From a bacterium (GTDB lineage Bacteria; Babelota; Babeliae; Babelales; GCA-2401785), in assembly GCA_023249975.1 (NCBI GenBank), contig JAHFBP010000002.1, positions 60,708 to 124,707 on the forward strand: a stretch of DNA of 64,000 nucleotides. Reading direction: 5' to 3'. The translations under genes were made by a program, and so were the position numbers. Of the stretch, positions 42,701 to 49,427 are shown in pieces (position 1 is the stretch's first letter; each line of letters opens with the position of its first letter). A model generated the notes under the pieces. The model was given only the letters and a program-made list of their open reading frames with translations, searched no databases and was not told the origin of the DNA.

Positions 42701-43396
42701 GATAATTCCCTGACCTTCAAATGTCCATTCACTCTCAATCGCAAGGGGCGAATTAAGGGTAATTGAATGTAGGTTTCTGAAGGTAAGAGGCGTTTGCCAC
42801 TCCCCATTGGTCCCCGAAACTGCCAGGTCATAATTATGCTCAGATGCGATCAGTCCTGGTCCAACAATACGTCCTCCTCCTCCAATAGTTAAATTAGCCT
42901 CGAGCCAAACTTGTCCACCATTTAAAAAAATTGTATGGGTAAATACACGATCAAGGTTAAGAGATAATGTGGTATTTGCATCAAAAAGAATAATGTCCTG
43001 TTCAAGATTAACACTCCCCCGAACTTCATTACCTGTTCCAGTTGCCTGAATACCAAAAACTAAATCTCCAAATTCTATAAAAAGAGATCCCCCGTTAAGG
43101 GTAATCAAACCGTTAGGCTCTTGCGTAAAATTTCCCGTAAGCACCGTAGTCAAGCTTCCTTCTGGGGTAGTTAATATTCCACCATTGAGCTCAAGTCCGC
43201 CACCGAGAATTGTAGAATCAGGATCGATATTGGCAATTCCTTCAATCAGAATAGTCCCCGTTCCCGTATAAAAAACAGAATCAGCAAGCATCTTGAAAGT
43301 CGAATCGGGGTTCGTCCACCTAAACCCTGCAGAAACCTGAAAATTTGTAAAAAAACACAACAGAAATCCTGATATAATCCTAGCTACAAATCTCAT
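39737..43396 (-). CDS. Giant secreted beta-helix (autotransporter-passenger-like) protein
   Basis: 1219 residues. A signal peptide (FVARIISGFLLCFFTNFQVSA) is followed by an almost uninterrupted series of 20-25 residue beta-helix turns of the type LELNGGILTTPEGS and GILIEGIANIDPDS, with many Asn/Gly turns; adhesin and autotransporter passengers look like this. There is no C-terminal barrel, so it is not a classical autotransporter. AAAGGAG precedes the ATG. The barrel gene follows on the same strand. Likely surface-exposed; an adhesive role is inferred. Confidence 0.75.
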   Translation of the reverse strand: MRFVARIISGFLLCFFTNFQVSAGFRWTNPDSTFKMLADSVFYTGTGTILIEGIANIDPDSTILGGGLELNGGILTTPEGSLTTVLTGNFTQEPNGLITLNGGSLFIEFGDLVFGIQATGTGNEVRGSVNLEQDIILFDANTTLSLNLDRVFTHTIFLNGGQVWLEANLTIGGGGRIVGPGLIASEHNYDLAVSGTNGEWQTPLTFRNLHSITLNSPLAIESEWTFEGQGIISGSGYLLLLKNNGKIKAPDNSHILLNNVTMRNVTNGTLVLGNNTEIRFVNSTMQLEDHFTMTEGGMYVEGVSTFLLGANNLDFDGIATLTIDGALWLDRTSGGDSPFFGMIGGHDGFLSYIGTSTLREITDQNQINTLPKRFLLAEQVKGEIPLMESMLLDPRRVVRLIEDTHISGNGSVITASPTGAAQFIIPFGKTLSVDNLGLKNISNSTFSIAADATLALGQGVEIELREDVAFLTGNIVMTGTRDVCYIKGVGGRKKLTIAPQSLTFFFGIGSNSLVLEDIELEGLENIDQGITGALIGSIALLGTSVINIAQSNNTNILVEGPHAGIRLLDTNITLSGTLLFGDAPTNVLNVSFALPRIVEVPSVNFGNNFAVLRSASGLAGMVFQDAIVAVNNLGANSIEARDKSFIGGHQVNINNFPINQTGANFALESGLLLTSDNLLNPIEISLIKAIPHTFDSLCAGPTTAYQLSRADKIYPIARKLHEAYIEGLEQETRSGGRVFSIPIPHGRVRHQLALSSAKGDFRIEDSGKIFGYATSRSSPFSVHLTGNAGFEQRRGRPLAVLPVRLPTTLVQASDDTFDGIKGTDKIYITGPGNKMVLSSDFSFLGEIDMAENSELTIEMNNGMTLQFGSPFAGQFFDWTTDAQVSYGLNIPQSSVLTFKGDGVVKFSNGSIITFGGPVLRSQSSYNPSGGTATRAAATFNDARPELVVKDLARLELSDHSRLDFTGSGIVRVQNQGEIVVNDGRLRIGQTDQDFFDLIVERKGVVRAYLEKGIAADHAPQSVISFSDGFFNVEFDRESRLRIGDGGLLQLSRLGAFQTNGFVNTFNFQTDASIEVTSGGKISFGDNKDIFNNPQTIVPIFWDNLNGLMINGGSVEFLSGSTTGSTFVAQIQNNTFVAKDKLNINLARKLANFTPSLILATDYIDQQGVHKVLTSRGVTVVLQPGDTLVSESAVNGNVFGKKANGQQFKIQPDGRVITFF

Positions 43397-43699
43397 CTCT
43401 CATCTCCTTTGGGCAATAACACGCCCCCAGTCTAGACAGATGAGTTACGCCAAATCAACATTCGCCAATTCCCCTGGTTTTCACTGAATTTTGATCATTT
43501 TGATTCTATTTTCAAAATTAATGGGACTTTTTCACTCCACTCAAATGAGCATTTGCTGTCTGTTTGAAATGAAGCAAGTGCAAAAAAAGCCTCTTTTTGA
43601 CACATTCCAACCCTTTTTTGGCAAACCAATAAATTCAAAGTATCCTGATTACATAAGCTCTTTTACGCTTATTTCGTTAAAAAACAATGGAGCAAAATT
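43397..43699. other. 303-bp divergent intergenic region
   Basis: No gene seen. The right end (about 43637-43678) resembles the region before the third paralogue (45637-45678), so upstream sequence was copied with the gene family. A likely promoter lies at 43618-43646. Confidence 0.5.
43618..43646 (+). promoter_or_regulatory. Putative sigma70-type promoter
   Basis: TTGGCA (43618-43623), a 17-bp spacer and TATCCT (43641-43646) precede the first gene of the ligase-linked family. TATCCT recurs at the matching place before the third copy (45639-45644), although a -35 box is not clear there. Confidence 0.35.
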
Positions 43700-44629
43700 A
43701 TGAAAAAATATTTATTACTTATGATGACGCTCATAGCATCATACGCTCTTGACGCCGTCCAGGAAACAACAGAGCATGAGAGAAGAGAAAAGTGTGCTAA
43801 GGCTGCCATAGCTCGGCAACATGAAGCGAGCGCAGTGAACAATCAAGCGGAGCTTACTCCTCGTGATTCCAATTCGATTACTCAGCTGTATCGACGCCAC
43901 AAATACGCTACAAACACTTTTCAAACAATGCAAGCAGACAAAGATGCTGCAGCTCTCGAGCAACTGCGCAAAATTCTGCATGCCCGTCGTGCTTGTTCTG
44001 ATGCTTATCTTAAACAAATAAGACAGGAAGACGCGCCACTGAAAGCTGCAAGTACTGCACAAGACGCAAAACCACATAAGTCTTATGCTCCCCTATTAAT
44101 ATCGCTGGGAGCGAGCCTTGTAGTTGATGCATCGGTCTACTTTTATAATAAAAAAATGAGCTATGTTCAAAATCCAAACGATAATCCTATTCAAGATTTT
44201 TGGAAAATAGACAAAGCAAATACTGAGTGCTTTATCAGAATGGGGCTCCTTATGTCCAAAGACACTGCTTTGGCAATGCATGGCATGATATTTCGTAATG
44301 ATATGATGCATTATATTTCACACCTGAGCATGATTTGGGCAAAATTGTGGCTGCTTAATATCACAAGCTTAAAATCACTCATGGAAAAGAAAGCAGTGAT
44401 TGCTCTCAAGTACATTTTGAATGAATATCAATCAACACAAAAAACAATCACTGAGTCAGGTTCGACACCAGAACTTGAAAACCAACGTGTTGAATATTCA
44501 AAGGAATATGCGAAAATTCTCGCTACAATGCCAAGTGAAAACCTCACCAAAAAATTCAACCTTCCAGCTAAACTGAAAGCAAAATTTTTATCAAATGAAA
44601 CTTATTCTGATGAGCAAACTGCAGCTTGA
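43700..44629 (+). CDS. Ligase-linked secreted family, member 1
   Basis: 309 residues with a signal peptide (KKYLLLMMTLIASYALDAV). After a polar N-terminal half comes a hydrophobic segment (YAPLLISLGASLVVDASVYF), then the family core: NPIQDFWKIDKAN, and near 245 the block ALKYILNEYQSTQKTITESG with STPELENQ. The last residues (SDEQTAA) are encoded by the start of a copied ligase 3' end, so the C-terminus is a fusion product of duplication. Three related genes lie in tandem (44684, 45725). No known family; probably exported. Confidence 0.7.
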   Translation: MKKYLLLMMTLIASYALDAVQETTEHERREKCAKAAIARQHEASAVNNQAELTPRDSNSITQLYRRHKYATNTFQTMQADKDAAALEQLRKILHARRACSDAYLKQIRQEDAPLKAASTAQDAKPHKSYAPLLISLGASLVVDASVYFYNKKMSYVQNPNDNPIQDFWKIDKANTECFIRMGLLMSKDTALAMHGMIFRNDMMHYISHLSMIWAKLWLLNITSLKSLMEKKAVIALKYILNEYQSTQKTITESGSTPELENQRVEYSKEYAKILATMPSENLTKKFNLPAKLKAKFLSNETYSDEQTAA

Positions 44630-44663
44630 ACAGCTCTTTAATCTCATGATCAGAAGTTGCATC
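44611..44663 (-). repeat. Ligase 3'-end fragment, copy 1 (53 bp)
   Basis: 53 bp identical to 47431-47483 at the end of the ligase gene. It overlaps the last codons of the secreted gene and supplies its stop codon. Confidence 0.9.
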
Positions 44664-44683
44664 GTTAATGGAGATTAAAAATT

Positions 44684-45331
44684 ATGAAAAAATATTTGTT
44701 GATCGCCCTGATGTTTACGGGATTGAGCAATAATGTTCTTGCTATCAACGCCCAATATATCAGAACTCAAGTTGTTAACCATTGGCCAACATGTACCGGC
44801 ATACTTGCAACCGAAATACTTGCTCAATGTCTCATTGCATCAAAAAGCTATAAACCTGACCCTTTAAATAATCCCATTCAAGATTACTTAAAATACAACC
44901 GTTACTGTAGCTGGCGTATCTTGACTCAAATACTGATGGCACTTGGATATATAGTGCATATCAACAAAACAATATTAAGCAACAAAAAATTTGAAGAAAT
45001 TGAATTCCCTCTCGATACATCTCTCACACTCTCTATATTCCATTTGCTTAATTGCTTTAGACTTCTATGTTTTGATTATTCGAAACTAACAGATCGGCTT
45101 GTATTAGCGCTCAAATATTCCTTTACTCAAAATCAATCACTACAAACAATAATCAAAGAATCAGGATTAACAGAAGAGCTTGATAACCAATTGAAAGCCA
45201 ACAGTCAAGAATTGCAACAAATGTTATGCACTATTCGCCCCGAGGAATTAGAAATAATGCTTGATGGAATGCGCCTTAAGTTAAGCCGTGACTCTGCTAC
45301 AAATCGATATGTATTGACCTCTATGCTGTAG
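44684..45331 (+). CDS. Ligase-linked secreted family, member 2
   Basis: 215 residues. Signal peptide KKYLLIALMFTGLSNNVLA, nearly the same as member 3. Family core: NPIQDYLKYNRY and ALKYSFTQNQSLQTIIKESG with LTEELDNQ. It lacks the polar N-terminal part of member 1. GGAG sits about 12 nt before the ATG. The upstream 53-bp ligase fragment and the downstream 135-bp fragment show it was duplicated with part of the ligase gene. Function unknown. Confidence 0.7.
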   Translation: MKKYLLIALMFTGLSNNVLAINAQYIRTQVVNHWPTCTGILATEILAQCLIASKSYKPDPLNNPIQDYLKYNRYCSWRILTQILMALGYIVHINKTILSNKKFEEIEFPLDTSLTLSIFHLLNCFRLLCFDYSKLTDRLVLALKYSFTQNQSLQTIIKESGLTEELDNQLKANSQELQQMLCTIRPEELEIMLDGMRLKLSRDSATNRYVLTSML

Positions 45332-45355
45332 AAATTTCCACCCAACTTATTTTTG

Positions 45356-45490
45356 GTGAGCAAACTGCAGCTGGTACAGCTCTTTAATCTCATGATCAGA
45401 CGTTACATCATTAGCTGATTTGTCGTCACGCAGTCCCAAATAACGCGGGAAGCGCAGCGCAAAGCCAGAATTATGCGCATCTTTGCACGC
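45356..45490 (-). pseudogene. Ligase 3'-end fragment, copy 2
   Basis: About 135 bp matching 47432-47566 with roughly ten differences; it would encode the region around ACKDAHNSGFALRFPRYLGL and the end of the ligase. No start codon. The 393-bp gap between the second and third family members is filled by this fragment, the proline-rich remnant next to it and a copied promoter region. Confidence 0.88.
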
Positions 45491-45578
45491 GAACGGTAAT
45501 TGCCTCATCAATCAGCGTGCCGGGCTCAAGGTCTGGATGCAGAGGTTCATCTGGTGGTGGTGGAGGCGGCGGAGGATG
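45474..45578 (-). pseudogene. Proline-rich coding remnant beside ligase copy 2
   Basis: On the minus strand about 34 codons are open from a TAG to a TAA and read H followed by eight Pro, then DEPLHPDLEPGTLIDEAIT. The codons look like real protein. It has no start and shares its left end, in another frame, with the ligase fragment. It may be a piece of a gene not present in the window, brought in at a duplication junction. Confidence 0.4.
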
Positions 45579-45724
45579 CTAAAAACCCTAAATTTGCCCT
45601 CATTTTAGCCTTTTTTAGACGAACATCAAAACATTGAATATCCTGGTTATATAAGCCTTTTTTGAACTTATAGCCGAATTAAATTCCGACGAAACTTTAA
45701 GAATGAAGTCAAATGGAGAGAATT

Positions 45725-46507
45725 ATGAAAAAATACTTGTTGATCGCCCTGCTGTTTACGGGATTGAGTAATAGCGGAAAAGCCATAGTTCACCCAAATG
45801 ATGACACAATTGATATTCCAGACTCCACGAGAATACTCCGTGAAAGCCAAGGCCAATTTGCAACTTTTGAAGGGTCCATTAAGGGTCTTGTTGACGAGGG
45901 AGCTTGGACTTGGGGCATAATGGCCGTAAATGAAGTTGGCTCATACCACCTTAAAAAAGGTTCTTATCAAAAAAAACCAGATCATACACCCTATCAAGAC
46001 TTTTTGAGCTATAGTCAAAGTAGGGATTACATTACATTCATAAATGGCCTTAGGCTTATTGGAAATGGTTTAATTTTGCCTTATTTGTTTCGCCTAACAT
46101 CCTTTGGGGGAACAGATATTAAACTCTCTCCCTATGGCTCTTATAAAAGAAAGCTCATAATAGAAAATCATAAAAGTTATACAGTCCCTCCTGAAAAATT
46201 TTACAAAGAACGCTGGAAGGCTCGTGATGTTATCTCAAGTGGGCTGGGTGCATATGCCCTATCTCTTATTTACAGAATGTGGATTGATCACACAAAAATT
46301 TTCAATGACAAAGCTCAATTGGCGCTCAAATATTTATTTGATCAATATCAATCCACTCAAAAAACGATTGCTGAATCAGGCTCGACACCAGAACTTGAAA
46401 ATCAACTTGCAGAAACAGCATCTAAGTACCATGAAGTAACAACTCACCTTGGTTCAAATTTTATCAAAAAATTGCAATTTCCAACTAAACTGGATGTGGC
46501 TCAGTAA
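45725..46507 (+). CDS. Ligase-linked secreted family, member 3
   Basis: 260 residues from ATG 45725 (GGAG 7 nt upstream). Signal peptide KKYLLIALLFTGLSNSGKA. Family core: TPYQDFLSYSQSRDY and ALKYLFDQYQSTQKTIAESG with STPELENQ, closest to member 1 at the C-terminus. A hydrophobic pair of helices lies in the middle (LRLIGNGLILPYLF). A 139-bp ligase fragment follows at once. Function unknown; likely exported. Confidence 0.7.
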   Translation: MKKYLLIALLFTGLSNSGKAIVHPNDDTIDIPDSTRILRESQGQFATFEGSIKGLVDEGAWTWGIMAVNEVGSYHLKKGSYQKKPDHTPYQDFLSYSQSRDYITFINGLRLIGNGLILPYLFRLTSFGGTDIKLSPYGSYKRKLIIENHKSYTVPPEKFYKERWKARDVISSGLGAYALSLIYRMWIDHTKIFNDKAQLALKYLFDQYQSTQKTIAESGSTPELENQLAETASKYHEVTTHLGSNFIKKLQFPTKLDVAQ

Positions 46508-46514
46508 CTCAAAA

Positions 46515-46653
46515 ATTTACTTCTGATGGGCAAACTGCAGCTGATACAGCTCTTTAATCTCATGATCAGAAGTTGCATCATTAGCTGATTTGTCGTCACG
46601 CAGTCCCAAATAACGCGGGAAGCGCAATGCAAACCCAGAGTTGTGCGCATCTT
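46515..46653 (-). pseudogene. Ligase 3'-end fragment, copy 3
   Basis: 139 bp matching 47417-47555 closely (only a few changes, including GATGGG for TGTGAG near the end). It stops exactly where the Doc/AbrB pair begins, so the toxin-antitoxin pair sits between this copy and the intact ligase. Confidence 0.9.
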
Positions 46654-46659
46654 TTAGCA

Positions 46660-47058
46660 TTAATGATTTCTTGATCTGGTTTTATTTTTGAATATTTCAG
46701 CAACTTCTTGATATTTAAGAACTGAAGTGGCCAACTTCATGCCAATGTCATAAACCTCATCGTTTGATAAAATGATATCAAAATTATTCATATCCAAAAA
46801 AATCAGTGCAACGGCCATTCCGGTTCTTTTATTCCCGTCCACAAATGGGTGATTTTTAATAATCCCAAATGCATAAACTGCGGCCATTGTCGGAACATCT
46901 TTGTAACTAAAAACATTACCGAATGATGACTGTGGAGACATCACAGCTGAATCAAGCAATGCAAAATCGCGAACTCCCAATGCGCCACCAAAAAGCAATA
47001 TGTGTTGCTCGTTGATTTTTATAACTTCATCGGTCAATAAAAACTGTATCAATTCCAT
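46660..47058 (-). CDS. doc: Doc-type Fic-fold toxin
   Basis: 132 residues from ATG 47058; an overlapping GTG at 47067 is the alternative. The Fic/Doc core HPFVDGNKRTG is intact near 65-75, with an upstream hydrophobic helix. Doc toxins phosphorylate elongation factor Tu and stop translation; related Fic proteins transfer AMP. The gene follows an AbrB-like antitoxin with almost no gap, the usual order for such pairs. Together they form a stability module located between a ligase fragment and the intact ligase. Confidence 0.88.
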   Translation of the reverse strand: MELIQFLLTDEVIKINEQHILLFGGALGVRDFALLDSAVMSPQSSFGNVFSYKDVPTMAAVYAFGIIKNHPFVDGNKRTGMAVALIFLDMNNFDIILSNDEVYDIGMKLATSVLKYQEVAEIFKNKTRSRNH

Positions 47059-47066
47059 GGCACCCA

Positions 47067-47315
47067 CTAATTTTTAGAGAGTCGATCTAAGGCATCTTTG
47101 TATTGCTGGGTAATTTTTTCAAAAGACTTTTGTGTATTTTGGTTTGAACTCACCTTGCCAATTTCTGATTCTGCCCGAATTGGTTCGATAATAATTCTGT
47201 TGCCATCGGTAGAAATTTTAAGCTCGGTTGTTGGCGTTATATTGAGTAATTCAAGAATTGGCTTATCGATAAGGACCGCAAAGCTATTGCCATATTTTGA
47301 AAGATTTTTCTTCAT
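47067..47315 (-). CDS. AbrB/MazE-type antitoxin
   Basis: 82 residues from ATG 47315 (AAAGGG 9 nt upstream). The N-terminal swapped-hairpin domain is recognisable: KYGNSFAVLIDKPILELLNI... ELKISTDGNRIIIEPI. This fold binds the operator and the C-terminal tail (about 50-82) would wrap around the toxin. First gene of the pair; autoregulation is expected from the family. Confidence 0.82.
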   Translation of the reverse strand: MKKNLSKYGNSFAVLIDKPILELLNITPTTELKISTDGNRIIIEPIRAESEIGKVSSNQNTQKSFEKITQQYKDALDRLSKN

Positions 47316-47420
47316 AATTAAGACCCTTTTTCGAGCTACTGTATTACATAGGTATGTACTTAGTATATACAACACAGAGCAAAGATCCAAGAATTCGATT
47401 CTTTCAATTCCCGTAAATCT

Positions 47421-49211
47421 TTACTTCTTGTGAGCAAACTGCAGCTTGAACAGCTCTTTAATCTCATGATCAGAAGTTGCATCATTGACTGATTTGTCGT
47501 CACGCAATCCCAAATAACGCGGGAAGCGCAATGCAAACCCAGAGTTGTGCGCATCTTTGCATGCGGTATGAACGGGAGACTTGGTAATTTCATCGGCACG
47601 AACAATGCAGACCAGTTGAGGATTAGTCCACACATCGGGATATAAATCTTTATGGCAGACAACATTGTCAGGTTGTTCGTCAACCGATGCTTTGTCACAG
47701 GCGGCCTTGACCTCAATAAATTCCTGATCGGTCATGCCTGTGCCAAGTTTGGCAATCGTCTCGTATTGATCTTTGTGGACATTGTAAATACCGACCAGCA
47801 AAGCTCCAATTCCGCCAGCTCGTTTACCGCGGCCGAAATAGTACCCCAAAATTACGCAATCTATGGTGTCGTCAAGACTGCCCGTTTCGTGGCGCTTGAG
47901 CTTAATCCAACTGAAGTTTCGCTTGCCTGCCGCATACGGATCCGATGGTTTTTTGACCACCAGGCCCTCCAACCCCTCAGACATTGCTTTGTCAAAATAG
48001 TCCTGAATATCCTGGGTGGAAGTGCATGCTCTTTGTTCAATCACCTGAATAGGCGTGTCCTTCGTAGCCTTGGCGAAGTAGGAATCGTCAGCATGCCCAA
48101 AAGCCTGAACCAATTTGTTGCGCCGTTCAGCATGAGATTCGTCGATTAATGATTTGCCGTTGAAATAGAGCAAATCGAATAAAAAGATTTTGAGCGGATA
48201 TTTTTCTGCATTTTCGGCAACATCATGCTTGCGCGACCGCTTGGCGGTATCCTGGTAGGGTAAAAAAGTGTCGGTAGCGGCATCGTAGCAAATGGCCTCT
48301 CCTTCGGCGATAAAGTCTCCAACTCGAGAGTTGCCGACATGGTCCATATGCAGCAAAGCTTTGGTCAACTCAGGAAAAGAATCTGCTTTTTCTTGAAGAT
48401 TGCGTGAGAAAAAACTCACCACCACTTTGCCGTCACGGTGGTACCGGTGAACTTGCAGCCGAAAGCCATCTAATTTGGGCTGTGCTACACAATTGCCCAA
48501 TTTTTCATATATGGCGGCCGGACTGGCCATTCGTTCAGCTGCTGCGGGCCTGAGTGGGATACCTGGCGTAACCACCAAAGTATCAAGATGCTTAACACCG
48601 TTGTGCTTGATCACATGAATCAGCTGACCAATGTCAGCGCAGGCATTGTAGGCTTTTTCAATAATTTTACTGATGGACTTATTGCCCGTTTCCATCCACG
48701 AAAATGCATCAATCAAGGTCATATCCGAAAATCCAAGGCGCAATCGGCCCATAATCACACGAATAACATACAACCCCGACTGGGCATCAAGATGCTTGAG
48801 CAATTCCGTCAATTGAACTGTTTTTTGCTCTTGCGAACCAGTTCCTTCAACTTCCTCAAGACTGCATAATGCATGATACACCTGCTCAATGCTCAAGGAT
48901 GAAAGTTCTCGATCTCCCGCAAAATGCACAAACACAAGGCCCATATCGCCCTGCTTTTGTGCAGAATCGGCCACTGCCTTGACGGAAATGTCGAGAGCAT
49001 GGGCCAAAACAGCAATCATAATTTTTTCAGCAATATTAAACCGCGTACCATGAAACGGCGCGTGCAAAGAGCCGAGCGAAAGATAGGCTACAATTTTTGC
49101 TTCTTGTGCTGAGCATTCTGCCAAAAGATGCGCAAGGAGCTTCGTCTTTTCAATTCGGGATGAGACGTTATCAATTTGATCAAAAACTTGTGCGAGATGA
49201 GTAAATAGCAT
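47421..49211 (-). CDS. ATP-dependent DNA ligase (archaeal/eukaryal type)
   Basis: 596 residues. It seals DNA nicks using ATP. The N-terminal helical DNA-binding domain (1-220) is followed by the adenylation domain with the AMP-accepting Lys in AQPKLDGFRLQ (about 245), motif IV-type EGLVVKKP and motif V WIKLKR, and then an OB domain ending in AHKK. Bacteria normally use NAD-dependent LigA for replication; whether this organism also has LigA cannot be seen. The segment SYFAKATKD (about 377-385) is encoded by a palindromic repeat. The 3' end has been copied three times to 44611-46653. GGAA precedes the ATG. Confidence 0.93.
   Translation of the reverse strand: MLFTHLAQVFDQIDNVSSRIEKTKLLAHLLAECSAQEAKIVAYLSLGSLHAPFHGTRFNIAEKIMIAVLAHALDISVKAVADSAQKQGDMGLVFVHFAGDRELSSLSIEQVYHALCSLEEVEGTGSQEQKTVQLTELLKHLDAQSGLYVIRVIMGRLRLGFSDMTLIDAFSWMETGNKSISKIIEKAYNACADIGQLIHVIKHNGVKHLDTLVVTPGIPLRPAAAERMASPAAIYEKLGNCVAQPKLDGFRLQVHRYHRDGKVVVSFFSRNLQEKADSFPELTKALLHMDHVGNSRVGDFIAEGEAICYDAATDTFLPYQDTAKRSRKHDVAENAEKYPLKIFLFDLLYFNGKSLIDESHAERRNKLVQAFGHADDSYFAKATKDTPIQVIEQRACTSTQDIQDYFDKAMSEGLEGLVVKKPSDPYAAGKRNFSWIKLKRHETGSLDDTIDCVILGYYFGRGKRAGGIGALLVGIYNVHKDQYETIAKLGTGMTDQEFIEVKAACDKASVDEQPDNVVCHKDLYPDVWTNPQLVCIVRADEITKSPVHTACKDAHNSGFALRFPRYLGLRDDKSVNDATSDHEIKELFKLQFAHKK
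48059..48082. repeat. Palindromic repeat inside the ligase gene
   Basis: CTTCGTAGCC and GGCGAAG form a palindrome, read in frame as FAKATKD. A related palindrome (CTTCGCCAAAAGGCTACGCCGAA) lies in the repeat just upstream of the ligase (49228-49287). Confidence 0.6.
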
Positions 49212-49227
49212 TGGGGTTCCATGTGTT

Positions 49228-49287
49228 CACCCTTCGATACATTCGTCTTCGCCAAAAGGCTACGCCGAACACTCAGGGCATGCGGGG
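49228..49287. repeat. Half copy of the palindromic element of 14829-14968
   Basis: CACCCTTCGATACAT (49228-49242) and ACACTCAGGGCATGCGGGG (49269-49287) are the right-hand arms of the element at 14921-14968; between them lies a different palindrome. It sits 17 bp before the ligase start, on the upstream side. Confidence 0.8.
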
Positions 49288-49341
49288 GAGAATGTAACTA
49301 TAAAAAAATGGCGCCTTTTTTCAAAAGCGCCATCTAAATTT

Positions 49342-49418
49342 TGGTAGCGACACAGGGACTCGAACCCCGGACCTACGGATTATGATTCCGCCGCTCTAAC
49401 CAGCTGAGCTATGTCGCC
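49342..49418 (-). tRNA. tRNA-Met (CAT)
   Basis: Acceptor GGCGACA/TGTCGCT (G1-T72 wobble), anticodon arm GCGGA-ATCATAA-TCCGT giving CAT, T arm CCGGG-GTTCGAG-TCCCTG region, encoded CCA. The absence of an open C1-A72 pair argues against the initiator; an Ile2 tRNA with modified C34 cannot be ruled out. Confidence 0.9.
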
Positions 49419-49427
49419 ACAAAGTTT

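Noticed and set aside
49342..49418. Initiator tRNA-fMet
   Set aside because: Position 1-72 is G-T rather than the open C-A of initiators, so elongator Met (or Ile2) is more likely.
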